DNA of 64,000 bases, from the NCBI GenBank assembly GCA_947683625.1, contig CANTUR010000279.1, forward strand, positions 1,240,001-1,304,000, written 5' to 3'. Under the pieces are notes generated by a model, which did no database searches, was not told where the DNA came from, and saw only the letters and a program-made list of their open reading frames with translations. Below are positions 35,218 through 47,300 of the stretch, piece after piece; the first letter of the stretch is position 1, and each line of letters opens with the position of its first letter. Origin of the DNA: Mallotus nudiflorus. Taxonomy: Eukaryota > Streptophyta > Magnoliopsida > Malpighiales > Euphorbiaceae. A program made the position numbers and the translations under genes.

Positions 35218-38200
35218 TGTCATGACCCAAAACAGGGGCCATAACCGGCGCTAGGGAATGGGAATTCTTTCGAATCCGGAACCCATAGCAAGCCTTAAAA
35301 TAAAATAAAACATGCAATAATAATAATAACATAATTATAATATTATGCAGTGAAATTAAATCATAAATATTAAAATAATAATCCACCAATGATATTAAAT
35401 CTAACATCCTCATCTTATATATAAATATTCCTTTAATACAAATTCAGTTCAAAACTTTAAAGTACATAACTCACATAAATAAATACATAAATTACATAAC
35501 TATTACAACTACTGCAGTGTCTAGATTATAAAATAAAACTTAGATAAGCAGTTTACATAGTGAAGCCGGGGCGGAAGAAATCTGGCGTAAGGGTCTGCTA
35601 CTAAGGTCTGAAGGCGATGACTCTCCTGAAAAATAGTCAATGGAGGGGAGTCAGACCTCACTGAGTGAATTGTTATAATATATATACATGCATAGCTAAA
35701 TGATAATGCACACATTCAATAGTATATATAATAGATATATATACAAGCAATTACACACAGATGCAGCAAAACAATTTTATATAATACTAAGAAAATACAT
35801 CCGTATATGAAGGATCAAATAGAACCCTAGAAAATCGTAACCTCAAACAGTGTTAGAAAACACTCTAGCCATACAGGCTCACTTATTCCAAATAAGTTCA
35901 CTTGTTCCATTTGGACAGTAGACTGGCCCTGAGACACTAAGTCAACCGAGCTCCAGCAGTCTGACTGTCGGTGTGATTGGCCCTGAGACACTTGGTCAAC
36001 TAAGCTCCAACAATCACACTCTCAATCACATCACACATCAAATACATCAATCCAATCAATATCCATAAATAGGTAAGTAACATAACCTAAATTCTATCGT
36101 CGTACCGGTACGTACTCGGTCCTAGTGCTGCCCACTAGGTAGCACGTTCTATTGATATCCTTCATTAATATATAAAACATACATTCTTAAATAAATGATG
36201 CATGAATTTGAAATAAATAGCAACATAAACCATATATATACTAGAAATATACCAAAAATAAACCAAGTATATTTCGAGTATATATACGTCAAATAAATCA
36301 AATATAATTGCAAAATAAACTAGAAATATATTTAAAAACATTTTAAGTATAAATGTTTAATAAAACACATATATAATTTAAAATAAATAAAAAATATACA
36401 AAAAATAAACCAAAAATAGACCTAAGTACTAATTAAATCATTTATGCATATTTTATTAAAATAAACCATACATTTCTAAAACATGCACCCTAAAACATAT
36501 ATATATAAAATAACAACTCATTGTTATTGCGCTCCACGAGATGGGTCCAACGGGCCTAGTCCACTAGGCCTCGGTTTCGACGTAACTAAATAAACAAACA
36601 ATAGTAGAACATCAAAATAAATCTAACGGAAGTTCTAAAAACTCGATTTAGAATACTAGACACAAAATTAGAATCAGAGTTCTACCGGACATCACGTTTT
36701 ATGAGAATTCTATTGAAAATTCGGTAGAACCTCCCTCGTAAAATGGACATCTCTTTACTCATAGAGTAGAGCCGGTCCTGCAAAGAAAACACACTTCGAA
36801 ATAACATAAAATTCACAACCACAATCCCTCGGTCGGACTCCAAACTACAATTCACCGACTGAAGTTCACAATTCACAAAATAATTACAAAATATCGAAAA
36901 TGCCCTTTTATAATAAAAATACATTTTATAAATCCAAATTATATAATTAACACTAAAACACATTAAAAATCGATAAAAACTCATTTATTTAGAAAAATCG
37001 TATATTATATATATAATTGAAAATAATTTACAAAAAATAGTTTTAATTAGTTAAAAATAATAAAGAATTTGTAGAAGTCATTTTTATACCTTAAATAACT
37101 AGTAAAACCAATTTAATTACATTTTTAGCCAATTTAGTGTCAAATTACCAAAATACCCATACATATATAAATTTACTAAAATTAATAACAAAAACACCAA
37201 AAATAATATAATTACTAAAAATTAATTTTCTCAACATATAATTCAATAATATCAATAAATACACTCAATTAACCAATTAATTTCAATTAAACACATAATT
37301 AACCTAATTTTCCAAAATTACATAAACTTAATAAAAATCCAAAATAAATATATAAAATTCACAAAAATTACCAATAAATTTCTAAAATGCATTTCAACAC
37401 CTATAATTACCATAAAACACAATTTCATAATTTAATTAATTAATTGTCGAAAATTAGAAAATAATAATAAAATAATAAAAAATTCACAAAATTCAAAATA
37501 ATTTCCAAAAAATCTAAAAAAATTACAGCATGTAGATTAAGCTACTAGGATCAAAGTTTGTGAAGGGAGTTTGCTTGAATCAATAAAATTGTAGCTCAAA
37601 AAAAATTCAAAACCCTAAATGGCAGAAAATAGAAAATCAAAACCTAGGAAAATCTAGACCATTTTAAGTGAAACAAAGCTTGGAATCACAATCACTGGAG
37701 CTCAAGGAGAAGATAGAAACTAGTGGCATGAAAAATGGTGGCCGGAATCGCTGTGATCGACGGTGGAGATGAGTTTCGATTTTTCGGGCAATTTGAGCTT
37801 CAAATGGCGTCGGAGAAGGAAGAGAAGGCGGCGAGGCTGGCTGGGGATGATGGTGGCACACTAACGGCATGGAAACAGCGTGACAGTGGCGAAACGGCGA
37901 GGGAGGGTGATCGGGAATGTAAGGGAAGATGGATGGCAAAATTGTAATTTTGGTAAACTTTTTGATTTTGATAATATTTTATGTATATATGTGTATATAT
38001 ATATCCACACTATATTTTATTATATTATATAATCTCACACACATTAAATATACATCACACACATATTTTAAGAATATATACACTTATATAATTAATTTAT
38101 TAATATTAAAACTAAATAATAAAATTTAATTTAATTAACTAAACCCTAACTTAATTTAAATAAATGTGCATACATGCACTTTATTTAGCACTTTAAAATT

Positions 38201-38448
38201 ATATATGAGTCCATGCATATTCATAAAACCATTTAAAATAATTAATATTAAATTATTTACGTCTTAATTTCCTCAAAAATATAATTCTTAAAATTTTTTT
38301 ACGTAAAGTACTTAAAATAATTCAAAATAATTAAAATGACTTAATAAATAACAAACTCATGAAAATAATCATATATATATATATATAAATTATTAACACT
38401 GCATATTCTGATGCAGTTTAAAATTATTTAAAAACTCAGGATATTATA
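35218..38448 (-). repeat. 5' LTR of Tekay element B
   Basis: On the minus strand it starts at 38448 and ends ...GGGTCATGACA at 35218 (3231 bp). It is collinear with 26933-30215. Its TA runs are short, and it lacks a few small blocks near 37.86 kb. It is non-coding. Confidence 0.93.
36690..36793 (-). other. Conserved LTR island, copy 5
   Basis: The same island as in the partner LTR. The first stem has one mismatch (plus strand CTTTACT at 36753-36759 against AGTAGAG at 36765-36771). The second repeat has left arm CATTTTACGAG and right arm CTCATAAAACG. Confidence 0.5.
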
Positions 38449-38453
38449 GTTTA

Positions 38454-38869
38454 TAGTTGCAATTACAATCATATATGGTTCACAAGATATATAAAATGAT
38501 AATATTAAGCAGTACTGATGTGCACTACTCTCTTAAGCACTAAGAACTTTTGCAGGCATGCTGCATAAATTTGTATATATCATTAGTGAGAAAATATCTA
38601 GAGAATTTAGTTAGTTGACTTAATTTAGTTAATATTGTGAATTTTGTAAATATAGATAAACAACGTTAAATGTTGTTAATTTAGCTAAAGTTAAGTAACC
38701 TACATCAAGGTTATTTTTGCTATATGCATAAGTGTTCTTATTTATGATTCAAAGAGAAAGTAGAAATAATCATTTACATATCATCAAGCTTTGCAAGAAT
38801 GACCCAGTATTGCATTTATTTATTTATTTAATTTTTAATGAGAGTGTGTTGCTTTTTCATGCTTTTATT
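38454..38869. other. AT-rich stretch, no gene
   Basis: No coding or repeat signature is recognised between the end of element B and the first LINE-like codons. Confidence 0.5.
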
Positions 38870-39027
38870 ACCAATTGTCAAATAAATCATTAGGCATTTA
38901 GTCCAACAATCTAAGGCCACTTTGGAACAATGTTTAAATTTTGACAAGTTGGATCTTTTCTTTAGCAAGAATACCACGATTCCTACTAGATAAGCCTTGA
39001 CATTGGATTTAGGAATTAAGAAGGTAC
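38870..39027 (+). pseudogene. LINE reverse transcriptase fragment, segment 1
   Basis: The plus strand reads ...FDKLDLFFSKNTTIPTR and LTLDLGIKKV, the stretch of plant L1-type ORF2 after the RT catalytic centre (the usual pattern is NF.KS..FFSKN). It ends at the GGTAC that forms the left target duplication of the inserted solo LTR. The frame continues exactly at 40577. Upstream codons are too decayed to place a start. Confidence 0.75.
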
Positions 39028-39570
39028 TGTTGGGATTCGTGATACAAACGCAGCGGAAAAATTAAAATTTTGTCACGTTCCCAAGCCTGGATCCATGTAA
39101 TTCGACTAATTGATTAAATCTACGGTTTTTAAAAATCTTACCAAAACGCAGAAGAGGCAAGATTCTCTGGAAGGATGAGAGGAGGTTCACACCGGTGACA
39201 CCTTACCTCAAGCTTTTTGGCTTGGTTGTTCGGATCAAGACATCTCCAAAAGGATGCGTCCTCTATAGGTATCCACACGAACAACCCTTCACAAAACGAA
39301 TTTGAGTGTGTGTGCTAGCAACCTCCTTGACTGTCTCACAAATCAAGAACAAAAGAAAAACTCTGTCTTTGTTTTCTAAGAGGAAAGAAAACGAATTTGG
39401 AGGCAAAAACAAGTGTGTGAAACCCTATAGAATATAACATATTTATAGACTCCAAATTAGGGTTTCACTTACCAATGACCTTTTGGTAATTTTTCATTTA
39501 TTATATTATGATTTTGTTTAAAAACAAATCAAAATAATATCTTATTTATTTATTTAAAATAACATTTATC

Positions 39571-39602
<32 letters not shown>

Positions 39603-40571
39603 AACACTTTAATTATTTATTTCCACAGAGTTTATTTTGGGCTTATTAAACCCATATCCGTTTTGGGCTTGTTCTAAGTGTGTGACCTTGTAGGTTCACA
39701 TAACATTGGCAGTGGGCCTAAATCTCTATTTAGGCCTACAAGTCATAAGTGGCCTCTAGCAAGACATTATGACTACCCAAGTCATGTGAAGTCAATAATC
39801 TGACATAACCTAATTACAGTGAATTTTATTGTCCCTTTATCACATGATATCTTAATTGAACATAAGGCATAGAATGTCATCCTTATATAGTTCAATATTA
39901 TGAGTTGATTCCAAGTAGACTGAAAATGATAACTCTTTATCAATTCATTTCAGCATGGCCATGCATTTTCATTCAGTCTATCTCATCAAGGGGCCTTTAG
40001 ATATCTTTATCATATTAATGAGGGATAAATTCCTTCTAAATCACTCACATTCCTCACATAACTAATTTTATATCCAACAACATCCTTTTAATCATCTGGT
40101 TAAAGACGATGTTAGAATGTGTCAAAACATAAAATAGCTATGTAGAAATCCATGATGATTTCAAGGTCAAAGGACCGAAATAAAATTACTATGATAAGAA
40201 ATACTTATGACAATAATCTATGCAGTATTCTCATAGTGGGTCAATCCAGTACATGATCTCTCATCATGTACCTATGAGTTGACTTAATATCTCATATTTA
40301 TGATTAGTAAAACATAACCATCAGTCAACATCATACTAGCCTTAATACTTTAATATTCATATAATGAATAAATGGCTAGGGATAATTAGAATAGAACTCT
40401 TATTTTAATCTAAGGGTTTTACTATCAAGTCACATACTTGATGGCCTTAGTAAGAATTAACCATTCATGTAATTATCATAAAATCAAATGATAATATAAT
40501 ACCTCTTTATTAACAAAATAAGAAAGTCAATACATAATCACAAATGATTGACCTAGTGCATATCACTAACA
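39028..40571. repeat. Solo LTR (1544 bp) inserted in the LINE, with perfect 5-bp duplication
   Basis: It begins TGTTGGGATTCGTGATAC and ends TATCACTAACA. The flanks are GGTAC at 39023-39027 and GGTAC at 40572-40576. TG...CA ends plus a 5-bp duplication and no coding sequence define a solo LTR, left when the two LTRs of a full element recombined. The TGTTGG...AACA ends are common among Ty1/copia LTRs, but the superfamily cannot be proved. It contains an (AATA)n run at about 39576-39602. Confidence 0.92.
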
Positions 40572-40576
40572 GGTAC

Positions 40577-41138
40577 AACACCATTCTAAATATCTTGGTT
40601 TTTCAACGACTATTGGTCGGTAAAAAAAGATTATATTTTCCCAATTGAGGATTGTATTTGGAAAAAGATCAAAGGATGGAAAGAGAATTTTATCTCAAGA
40701 GCATAAACAAACATTAATTAAAGCCATTGTTCAAACTATCCCTCAACATGCAATGAGATTTTTTTATTCTCTAAATCATTTTTTCATGAACTTAAAAGCT
40801 TAGTTATGCATGTTTGTTGGTAAGGAAATATGAACAATGATCATCAATCATAATGTTAATTAGCAAAAACTATGTTCTTCTAAAGGAGAAAGGAATTTGG
40901 GGTTTCATTGCTTTGAAGCTTTTACCATTGTTGACTTCTCTATCAAAACCACTAATTAGCTTGCCCTTCAACTTCTCTTGTTGGATTAAGTTGTACCTAG
41001 TTGTTTAATAACACTTCCATGGACAAAACTTTGGAATTTGAATATACCACCAAAAATTAAATACTTTGTATGTCATGCATTAATAACTCTTTACCACTTC
41101 AATAAGTTCTAATGCAACGACGAATTATTTAACAAGAT
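40577..41138 (+). pseudogene. LINE reverse transcriptase fragment, segment 2 (RT C-terminus and zf-RVT)
   Basis: Reading on from segment 1 gives HHSKYLGFSTTIGR, IWKKIKGWKENF and IKAIVQTIPQHAM. The downstream zf-RVT-like part includes LPWTKLWNLNIPPKIKYF near 41015-41065. These are standard C-terminal motifs of plant LINE ORF2. Stops and shifts are present. The copia LTR at 41139 interrupts it; the frame resumes at 45672. Confidence 0.85.
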
Positions 41139-41354
41139 TGTAAGAATTTGAATAAGTTCATCCTTTTCATTAACTTAATCTGCAAATATATATAGTTGAT
41201 GTTTACAATAGATTTCCTAAAACTAAGGAGAGGTTACAACTGATACTTGAAAACATATTCAAACATCTTTGACAATAACAAAAGTTGTTAAAAGAATATA
41301 CATTATTCAAAAATATTTTGAATAAGTAAAACCAAAGATGGTAATCTGCTATCA
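41139..41354 (-). repeat. 3' LTR of the copia element
   Basis: The minus strand starts TGATAGCAGATTACCATC and ends near ...AATTCTTACA. By eye it is about 90% like 45455-45671. Confidence 0.85.
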
Positions 41355-41366
41355 TGCCCTCTCAAA
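41355..41366 (-). other. Polypurine tract of the copia element
   Basis: The minus strand reads TTTGAGAGGGCA directly before the 3' LTR TG. Confidence 0.75.
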
Positions 41367-44300
41367 ATGGACTGCAAGATAGCAGTCCAATCTTGCTTTT
41401 TAGTTGAAGAAATTGTAGCCGAGAAAGAGCATTTGTGAGGACATTCGCCAATTGATCAGAGCACGAAACATGAGAAACCCGTAATACACCTGATTGCACT
41501 TGATCATGGATGAAATGGAAATCAATGGAAATATGTTTCTTCCAAGAATAAAACACAAGGTTTGAACAAAGTTGAGTGGCACCAACATTTTCATAATGGA
41601 TGACAGGACAACTGAGAAGGTTGATAAGTAATTCAGATAGCAAGGAAAAAATCCAATTAATCTTAGCTGTTGTATTGGCAATAGAGCGTTATTTTACTTC
41701 GATGGAAGACTTGGCCATTGTATGTTGCTTTTTAAAGCTCCAAGAAATGGGATTTCGGCCAAGATAAATGATGTTGGCTCCAGTGGATGTAAAGTCATCT
41801 TTGTTTCCACCCCAATCCACATCTGCTTAAGCATGTAAGGTGAGAGAAAAGTTATTGTAAAGTTGGATGCCACCATTAATGGTTCCCTTTAAGTAGCGCA
41901 ATAATAATTTAACATGAGTCCAGTGTTTAGTTGTGGGGTGATGCATATATTGAGACAACCGATTAACAATAAAGGCAATATCATGTCTGTTTATGAGAAG
42001 GAATTGAAGACTTCCGACAATGGTAAAACATTCAGTGGCATCTAGTAGTGTTGTTCCATTATGAAGTGTGAGTTGGGCATTGACTTGTAGAGGTGCAAGC
42101 ATTGGTTTTGCCTCTATCATATTGGTTTTAGCAAGTAATTCAAGAATATACTGACGTTGAGATAGCAGAACCCCATGTTGATTTGGAATAACTTCAATAC
42201 CTATAAAATAAGATAAAGATTTGAGATCCTTGAGAGAAAAATTCTTAGCTAAAATTGTAACAAAATCATTGAGCAACTTTGGTTGATCACTGGTGAGAAT
42301 AAGATCATTAACATAAATAATGAGATACATAACATGTTAACCATCATGATAGACAAAGAGAGAGGTATCAACTATAAAATTTTTGAACCCAAAATGAATG
42401 AGAAAATTTTAAAGTTCATGATACCATGCACTTAGAGCCTGTTGAAGACCATAAATTTCTTTCCTCAATTTGTATACACGATTAGGTCTATCGGTATCGA
42501 TGAATCCAGGTGGTTGAATTATAAAAACATCTTTATATAAATGCCCTTGTAAAAAAGCATTGTTAATCTCCAGTTGCATTAATTCCCAACCATGAGAAAC
42601 AACAATAGTGAGAATGATATGAACTGTAGTTGGCTTAACAAGAGGGCTGAATGTATCATGGTAATCAACTTTTAGGCATTGATGAAAGCCTTTTGCCACT
42701 GATCGAGCTTTATACCTATCAATAAAACTGTCAAAATTTCTTTTTATTCTAAAAATCCATTTACACCTAAATAAATTATAGTAAGATAAGGTGAAACTAG
42801 TTCCCAAGTGCCATTTGAAACTAAAGCATAAAATTCTTTGGACATTGCCTATTGCCTAGTAGGATTATTGAGAGATTGTTTAATAATAGTGGGTTCAATG
42901 AGTTTAGATGAGGCTAGTTAAACACAAAGATTGAGTTTCATAAATTGATTTATGATTTTGATTTTTGGCTCTTGCAGTCATGGTATGTGAGGAGGTGGTG
43001 GAGGTTTGAGGTAGAGTAATAGTGGTGGGTGGACGAGTATAGATATGTTTAAGAGCTATTATTATGGAAGATGTTGTGAGTGGCACTGGTGGTGTGGGTA
43101 CTTGAATTAAAGGAGGAAATCAAGTGGCAATAGTGGTGGAGTGTGGTGTGGACTTTTGAGATTGTTGATGTACAAAAGGAAGGACTGACTCGATGAATTT
43201 AACATGCCTAGAGACATAAATTTTTGAAGTTTTTTGATCAAGACATAAAAAACCACTTTGAGTTATTGAATAGCCTAAAAACATGCAAGGTTTAGAATTG
43301 GACTCTAGTTTATGATGATTGTACGGTTTGAGCTAGGGGTAACAAAAATATCCAAATATCTTAAGTTTACTATAATTTAGACTCTTTTTAAAAATCTTTT
43401 TAAAAGGAGATTGCATATGTAAGGTGGGTGTGGGCATGCGGTTTATTAAGTAGACTGTAGTTGAGAAAGTATAGGTCTAGTATGAGGTAGGAATAAAGGC
43501 ATGAGTTAGGAGATCTGAACCGGTTTCAACAACACAAAAGTGTCTCCGTTTGGCCATTCCATTATGTTTTGGAGTGTGTAGTGGACTTATAAGATGTGCA
43601 ATTCCATTTAAAGATAAATAATTTTTTATGGAAATAAGTTCACCTCCATTGTTAGAGTACAAAGTCTTAATGGTTATGTTAAAGTGGTTTTCAACTATAT
43701 TTTTGAATCGTATAAAGACTTCCTTAACATCAAATTTATGCCTCAGAGGGTAAAGCCAAATATTTCTTATAAAGTGATCTACAAACACAACATAGTATTT
43801 AAAATGATCAATAGAAACCATAGGTGATGTCCACACATTTGAATAAATGACTTCCAAAGGATGAGATGATGTTATGGTTGATTGAGGAAAAGATAGCTTA
43901 TGACTTTTGTTGGATAGACATGGATTACAATGAACTGAAGATGAAACAGTTGATTGTAAATCTAAATTATTGGAAGAAACAATGTGTTTGAGAATAGAAG
44001 TAGATGGATGGCCTAGCCTGTGATGCCATTGAGACAAGGATGTTTTAACACTTAAAAAATTAATGATAGGTTAGTTTTGTGGCCACTCATACATGCCTTC
44101 CTTGGTTCGGCCCTTCAACAAAATCTTACTTGTGCTGAGATCCTTCATAAAAAAAGTAGTGCATGAGAATTCAATTGATGAATCATTGAAAGTGAAGAAT
44201 TGATAAATTGAAATCAAATTGCACTACATGCTTGGTACATAAAGGACATTATCTAATTTGAAAGATTTAAAGGGGGAGTTTAAGGTAGTAGAACCAGTAT

Positions 44301-44560
44301 GAGTGATTGGTAATGAAGTGCCATCACAAATCATCAAGTCATCACTACCATTATATGGATCATGTAGAGACAAATTTTCCAAATCTGAGGTGACATGATG
44401 GGATGCTCCATTACAAGAAGCCAAGGTTGATTTTTGAAGGATGATGCTGTATAGTTTGTCTTCAATTTCTATAGTGTAGATGTTATGTTTCCTGTGTTTG
44501 AAATTGAATTCAATTTGTATAAAGGACACCATTTGGTTGTGTGTCCTTAAATCCGACAGA
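41367..44560 (-). pseudogene. copia pol (PR-INT-RT-RNaseH), inactivated at catalytic sites
   Basis: In order: a protease remnant reading CNGASHHVTSDLENL (catalytic Asp lost) near 44400; the GAG-pre-integrase HHRLGHPS and zinc finger CNPCLSNKSH near 44030-43910; the integrase core, where the expected acidic residues read Asn, Asn and Lys (YSNVWTSP, YSNNGGEL, KHNGMAKRRH); RT from about 42800 with CKWIFRIKRN, DYHDTFSPLVKPTT and YGLQQALSAWY; a broken catalytic YVDD reading YVND near 42310; and RNase H to about 41380 (HISIDFHFIHDQVQ). Several stops and shifts separate the pieces. No function remains. Confidence 0.88.
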
Positions 44561-45380
44561 GTTGACAATAACCTAAGTAAGGTCTTTGTTGATAGCTGGA
44601 ATTGGTGGTCTGTTTTGGTGCTGGGTTGTGGTTGATGTTAGAGAATTTTCGGTTATTGTTGCCCAGTTGGAGCTTGTATGAGTAGTCGCATAAGCTATGA
44701 TGGGAAAGATAGGTTCAATTTTAGGAATTGTAAGAGATGCTTCAAAGTTGAGGAGTTTCTCATATAGCTCTTCAAAGGTGATAGGTGTATCTCTTTATTG
44801 GCTCTTTATAATCATCTTTAAAAGCTTTAAGAATATTGATTGTAATGTTATTCATCGTCAAATAGGGAGCCAAGAAAAGCTAGTTCATTAACTCTAATTT
44901 TGATCTTTTGGAGAAATTCAATGATAAATTCAGATGCTTTGGTAATTTGTTTTATTTAATTTTTCACTTGTTTGATTTATCCTCGAGATAGTTTTGCATA
45001 GGTGTTAGTGAGGATATTCCATGCTTCTTTTTAGTTTTTGGCATTGGCAACACATTGAATGATAGTAGGAGATATCAAACCAATGATTACATTAAAAATG
45101 AGTTAGTTTTGGCGAAGCCAAAACACATATGCAGGTTCGGTACATTGGTGTTGTTTGCTGCTATGGTTGGTGATGGATAAGGTTTTGAACCATCAACATA
45201 GTCAAAAAGATCATAGCCAATGAACAGAGTTTGAAACTATAACTTCCAGGAGATATAATTAGTAGTGGTAAGTTTTAAAGGGGTTTGGGCAGTAAAATTG
45301 ATGGTGATGAGAGTTTGGTTGGATCATTTATATTGCAAATAGGAGTGTTAGTGTGATTTGCTACCATTGTTGATAGAAAC
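44500..45380 (-). pseudogene. copia gag, broken
   Basis: The minus strand contains NYISWKL and LFIGYDLFDYVDGSKPYPSP near 45250-45160, the N-terminal Gag signature of this copia type. A zinc knuckle near 44565-44525 (CQLC....H....C) has a stop inside it. Shifts separate the two parts. Confidence 0.75.
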
Positions 45381-45433
45381 AAAAGCAACAATAGTTAGGA
45401 AAAAGAAAAGAAGAGGGTGACGAGCTATTTAAT

Positions 45434-45445
45434 ACTCTAATACCA
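45434..45445 (-). other. Primer-binding site of the copia element
   Basis: The minus strand reads TGGTATTAGAGT, near the initiator tRNA-Met complement TGGTATCAGAGC, about 9 bp inside the LTR. Confidence 0.75.
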
Positions 45446-45454
45446 TAATAGGAT

Positions 45455-45671
45455 TACAATAATTTAAATCAGTTCATCCTTTTCATTAACATAATCTATA
45501 AATAGATACAGCTGATGTTTGCAATAGATTTCCTAAAACAAAGGAGAGGTTACAACTAATATTTGAAAACATATCCAAACATCTTTGACAATAAAAAAAG
45601 TTGTTACAAGAATATACATTATTAAAAAAATAGTTTGAATGAGTAAAACCAAATATGGTAATCTGCTATCA
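45455..45671 (-). repeat. 5' LTR of the copia element
   Basis: On the minus strand it starts TGATAGCAGATTACC at 45671. The CA terminus of its partner reads TA here. Confidence 0.82.
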
Positions 45672-46050
45672 TTATTAAATACTACCCTTATGTTCATTCT
45701 AGCTCTTTTAAAACTATCATGCATGCTTTAATTAAATGTCCTCTTTCTAAAGATGTTTGGTTTGGTTCTAATATTGGGCTATAATCCTTTTTATCTTTTC
45801 CTTTAACCTTTTTAAACTGGCTTTGGTAGCTGTATTCTTCAATTAGATCTTTTTATTTTAAGGTTGCTTGCATTATTTTTTTGGAATTTATAGAGTTCCA
45901 AAAATAAAAAAGATTGTTAATAGGGATGTAAGGAAAGTTTTCATTATAGCCACTTAAGAGTATCAACTGAATCAAATTCATGAACATGGTGATGGAGCTC
46001 GATTAGGTCAGTTTTAGTTGCTTCCTTCTCTGTGTTGTTACAAAATCAAT
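45672..46050 (+). pseudogene. LINE fragment, segment 3 (ORF2 C-terminus)
   Basis: The plus strand reads IKCPLSKDVWFGSNIGL near 45730-45785, the Cys-rich C-terminal region of plant LINE ORF2, followed by decayed codons. It continues the frame broken by the copia insertion. No poly(A) tail is clear. Confidence 0.75.
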
Positions 46051-46149
46051 GTTTATAATAATGCAGTCACTTACCTTTGATGATTCCATGAATTAAGGAT
46101 TGAAAACACTAGGTTTAGTGTTAATCACACCTAAAAAAAAGGGAAAAAA

Positions 46150-47300
46150 ACACTATACTTTCACAACCCTATTTACTTTAGTGTTTTGTCATATAGTTTT
46201 TGGGAAATTTTTTGTATAGCCTTTTGTATTATAAATCCTTATGCATCCTCTTTTGTATATATATATATATATATAAACACCATAACCCTCTTTACTCTAG
46301 CGTTTTGTCATATAGTTTTTAAGAAATTTTTTGTATAGCCTTTTGTATTATATATCCTTATGCATCCTCTTTTGTTTCTAACATACTTTTATTTATATTT
46401 TCTAGCAATAAATGTAAAAGGCATACATACATACACAGACACACAGAGACAGACAGACAGACACACACACACACACACACACACAGACACTTGCACATAA
46501 TGGTAATTAAGATAAACAACACGTTCATATTAGTAAACATGGAAGCTTATTATTATGCATATATTAGGAATAACATAAAAAGCTTCAACTCTAAATAAAT
46601 ATTTGATATTAGTTAATTAAATATACTTAGAGTACCCTAGATTTGTTGCTTTCAAATCATATTGACATCTTTAATCCCTCAAAGAGTATGTTCAAGATAT
46701 TTTCTTTTTTTGCATCCGAAATCAAGTCATACTTCTCTTAAGCAACAAGATTGGCTGGCCAATGGACACACTAAACAAAATTTTCCTTTTTTACTCAGAA
46801 TTTGTAATTATATATCCTTATGTATCCTCTTTTTTTTAACATACTTTTATTTATATTTTCCAGGAAAAAAATGTAAGAGGCATATATATATATATATAGA
46901 CATACACACACACACATTTGCACATGATGGTTATGACCCATTATGATATTTTCTTAATTATAAGACAAACAACACTTTCATATTAGTAAACAGGTTGTGC
47001 AATCTAGTGAGGAAAACCTACACTTGGAAGCTTGTTACTTTGCATATATTAGGAATAACTTAAAAAAGCTTTAACCCTGAATAAAGATTTGATATTATTT
47101 AATCAAATATACTTATAGTACCTTAGATTTGTTGCGTTCAAATCATATTGACATCTCTAATCCCTCAAAGAGCATGTTCAAGATATTTTCATTTTTTACA
47201 TCCATAATTAAGTCATGCTTCTCTTAAGCAACAGGATTGGTTGGCCAATGGACACACCAAATAAAATCTTCCTTTTCTACTTAGAATTTGTAATTTATCA
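46150..47300. repeat. Tandem duplications with microsatellites, non-coding
   Basis: A block of about 470-480 bp occurs twice in direct orientation, at about 46341-46808 and about 46815-47293. Shared phrases include TGTATCCTCTTTT, GACATC(T)TTAATCCCTCAAAGAG and GGCCAATGGACACAC. A smaller unit of about 115 bp (TTTTGTCATATAGTTTTT...) is also doubled at about 46185-46260 and 46303-46375. The two large copies differ in their AC and TA runs (AC/AG-rich at 46430-46490; TA then AC at 46883-46918). No gene is recognised. Confidence 0.8.

Larger units (their letters stand above)
26933..38448 (-). mobile_element. Ty3/gypsy retrotransposon, Tekay/Del lineage (element B), complete structure
   Basis: The minus-strand element is 11.5 kb long. 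The 5' LTR is 35218-38448, the primer-binding site 35200-35213, then gag, pol with chromodomain, the polypurine tract 30216-30228 and the 3' LTR 26933-30215. The flanks are a perfect 5-bp duplication, GTTTA at 26928-26932 and 38449-38453, so it inserted as a unit and is structurally complete. Over the first roughly 435 bp of the two LTRs I count about 26 differences (about 6%), mostly transitions. Stops and a few frameshifts inactivate its genes, but far fewer than in element A. Confidence 0.95.
41139..45671 (-). mobile_element. Ty1/copia retrotransposon, short-LTR type (Ale/Retrofit-like), degenerate
   Basis: Two LTRs of about 217 bp (41139-41354 and 45455-45671), a primer-binding site, gag, protease, integrase, RT and RNase H in copia order, and a polypurine tract, all on the minus strand. 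Small size, tiny LTRs and the RT pattern SLKDLKSLSYFIGIEV fit the Ale/Retrofit lineage. It sits inside the LINE remnant. I could not match a 5-bp target duplication by eye (AAGAT against TTATT), so the ends have mutated or my LTR boundary is off by a few bases. Confidence 0.88.

Noticed and set aside
42904..43086. Thr-rich frame in the copia element
   Set aside because: It is the low-complexity linker between integrase and RT of copia pol, not a separate gene.
46358..46540. Cys/Val-rich minus frame
   Set aside because: Translation of the AC/AG microsatellite inside the tandem duplication.
38454..47300. Idea that this block might be a novel gene cluster
   Set aside because: Reading the frames shows LINE, solo LTR, copia and duplicated non-coding DNA; no other coding signal remains.
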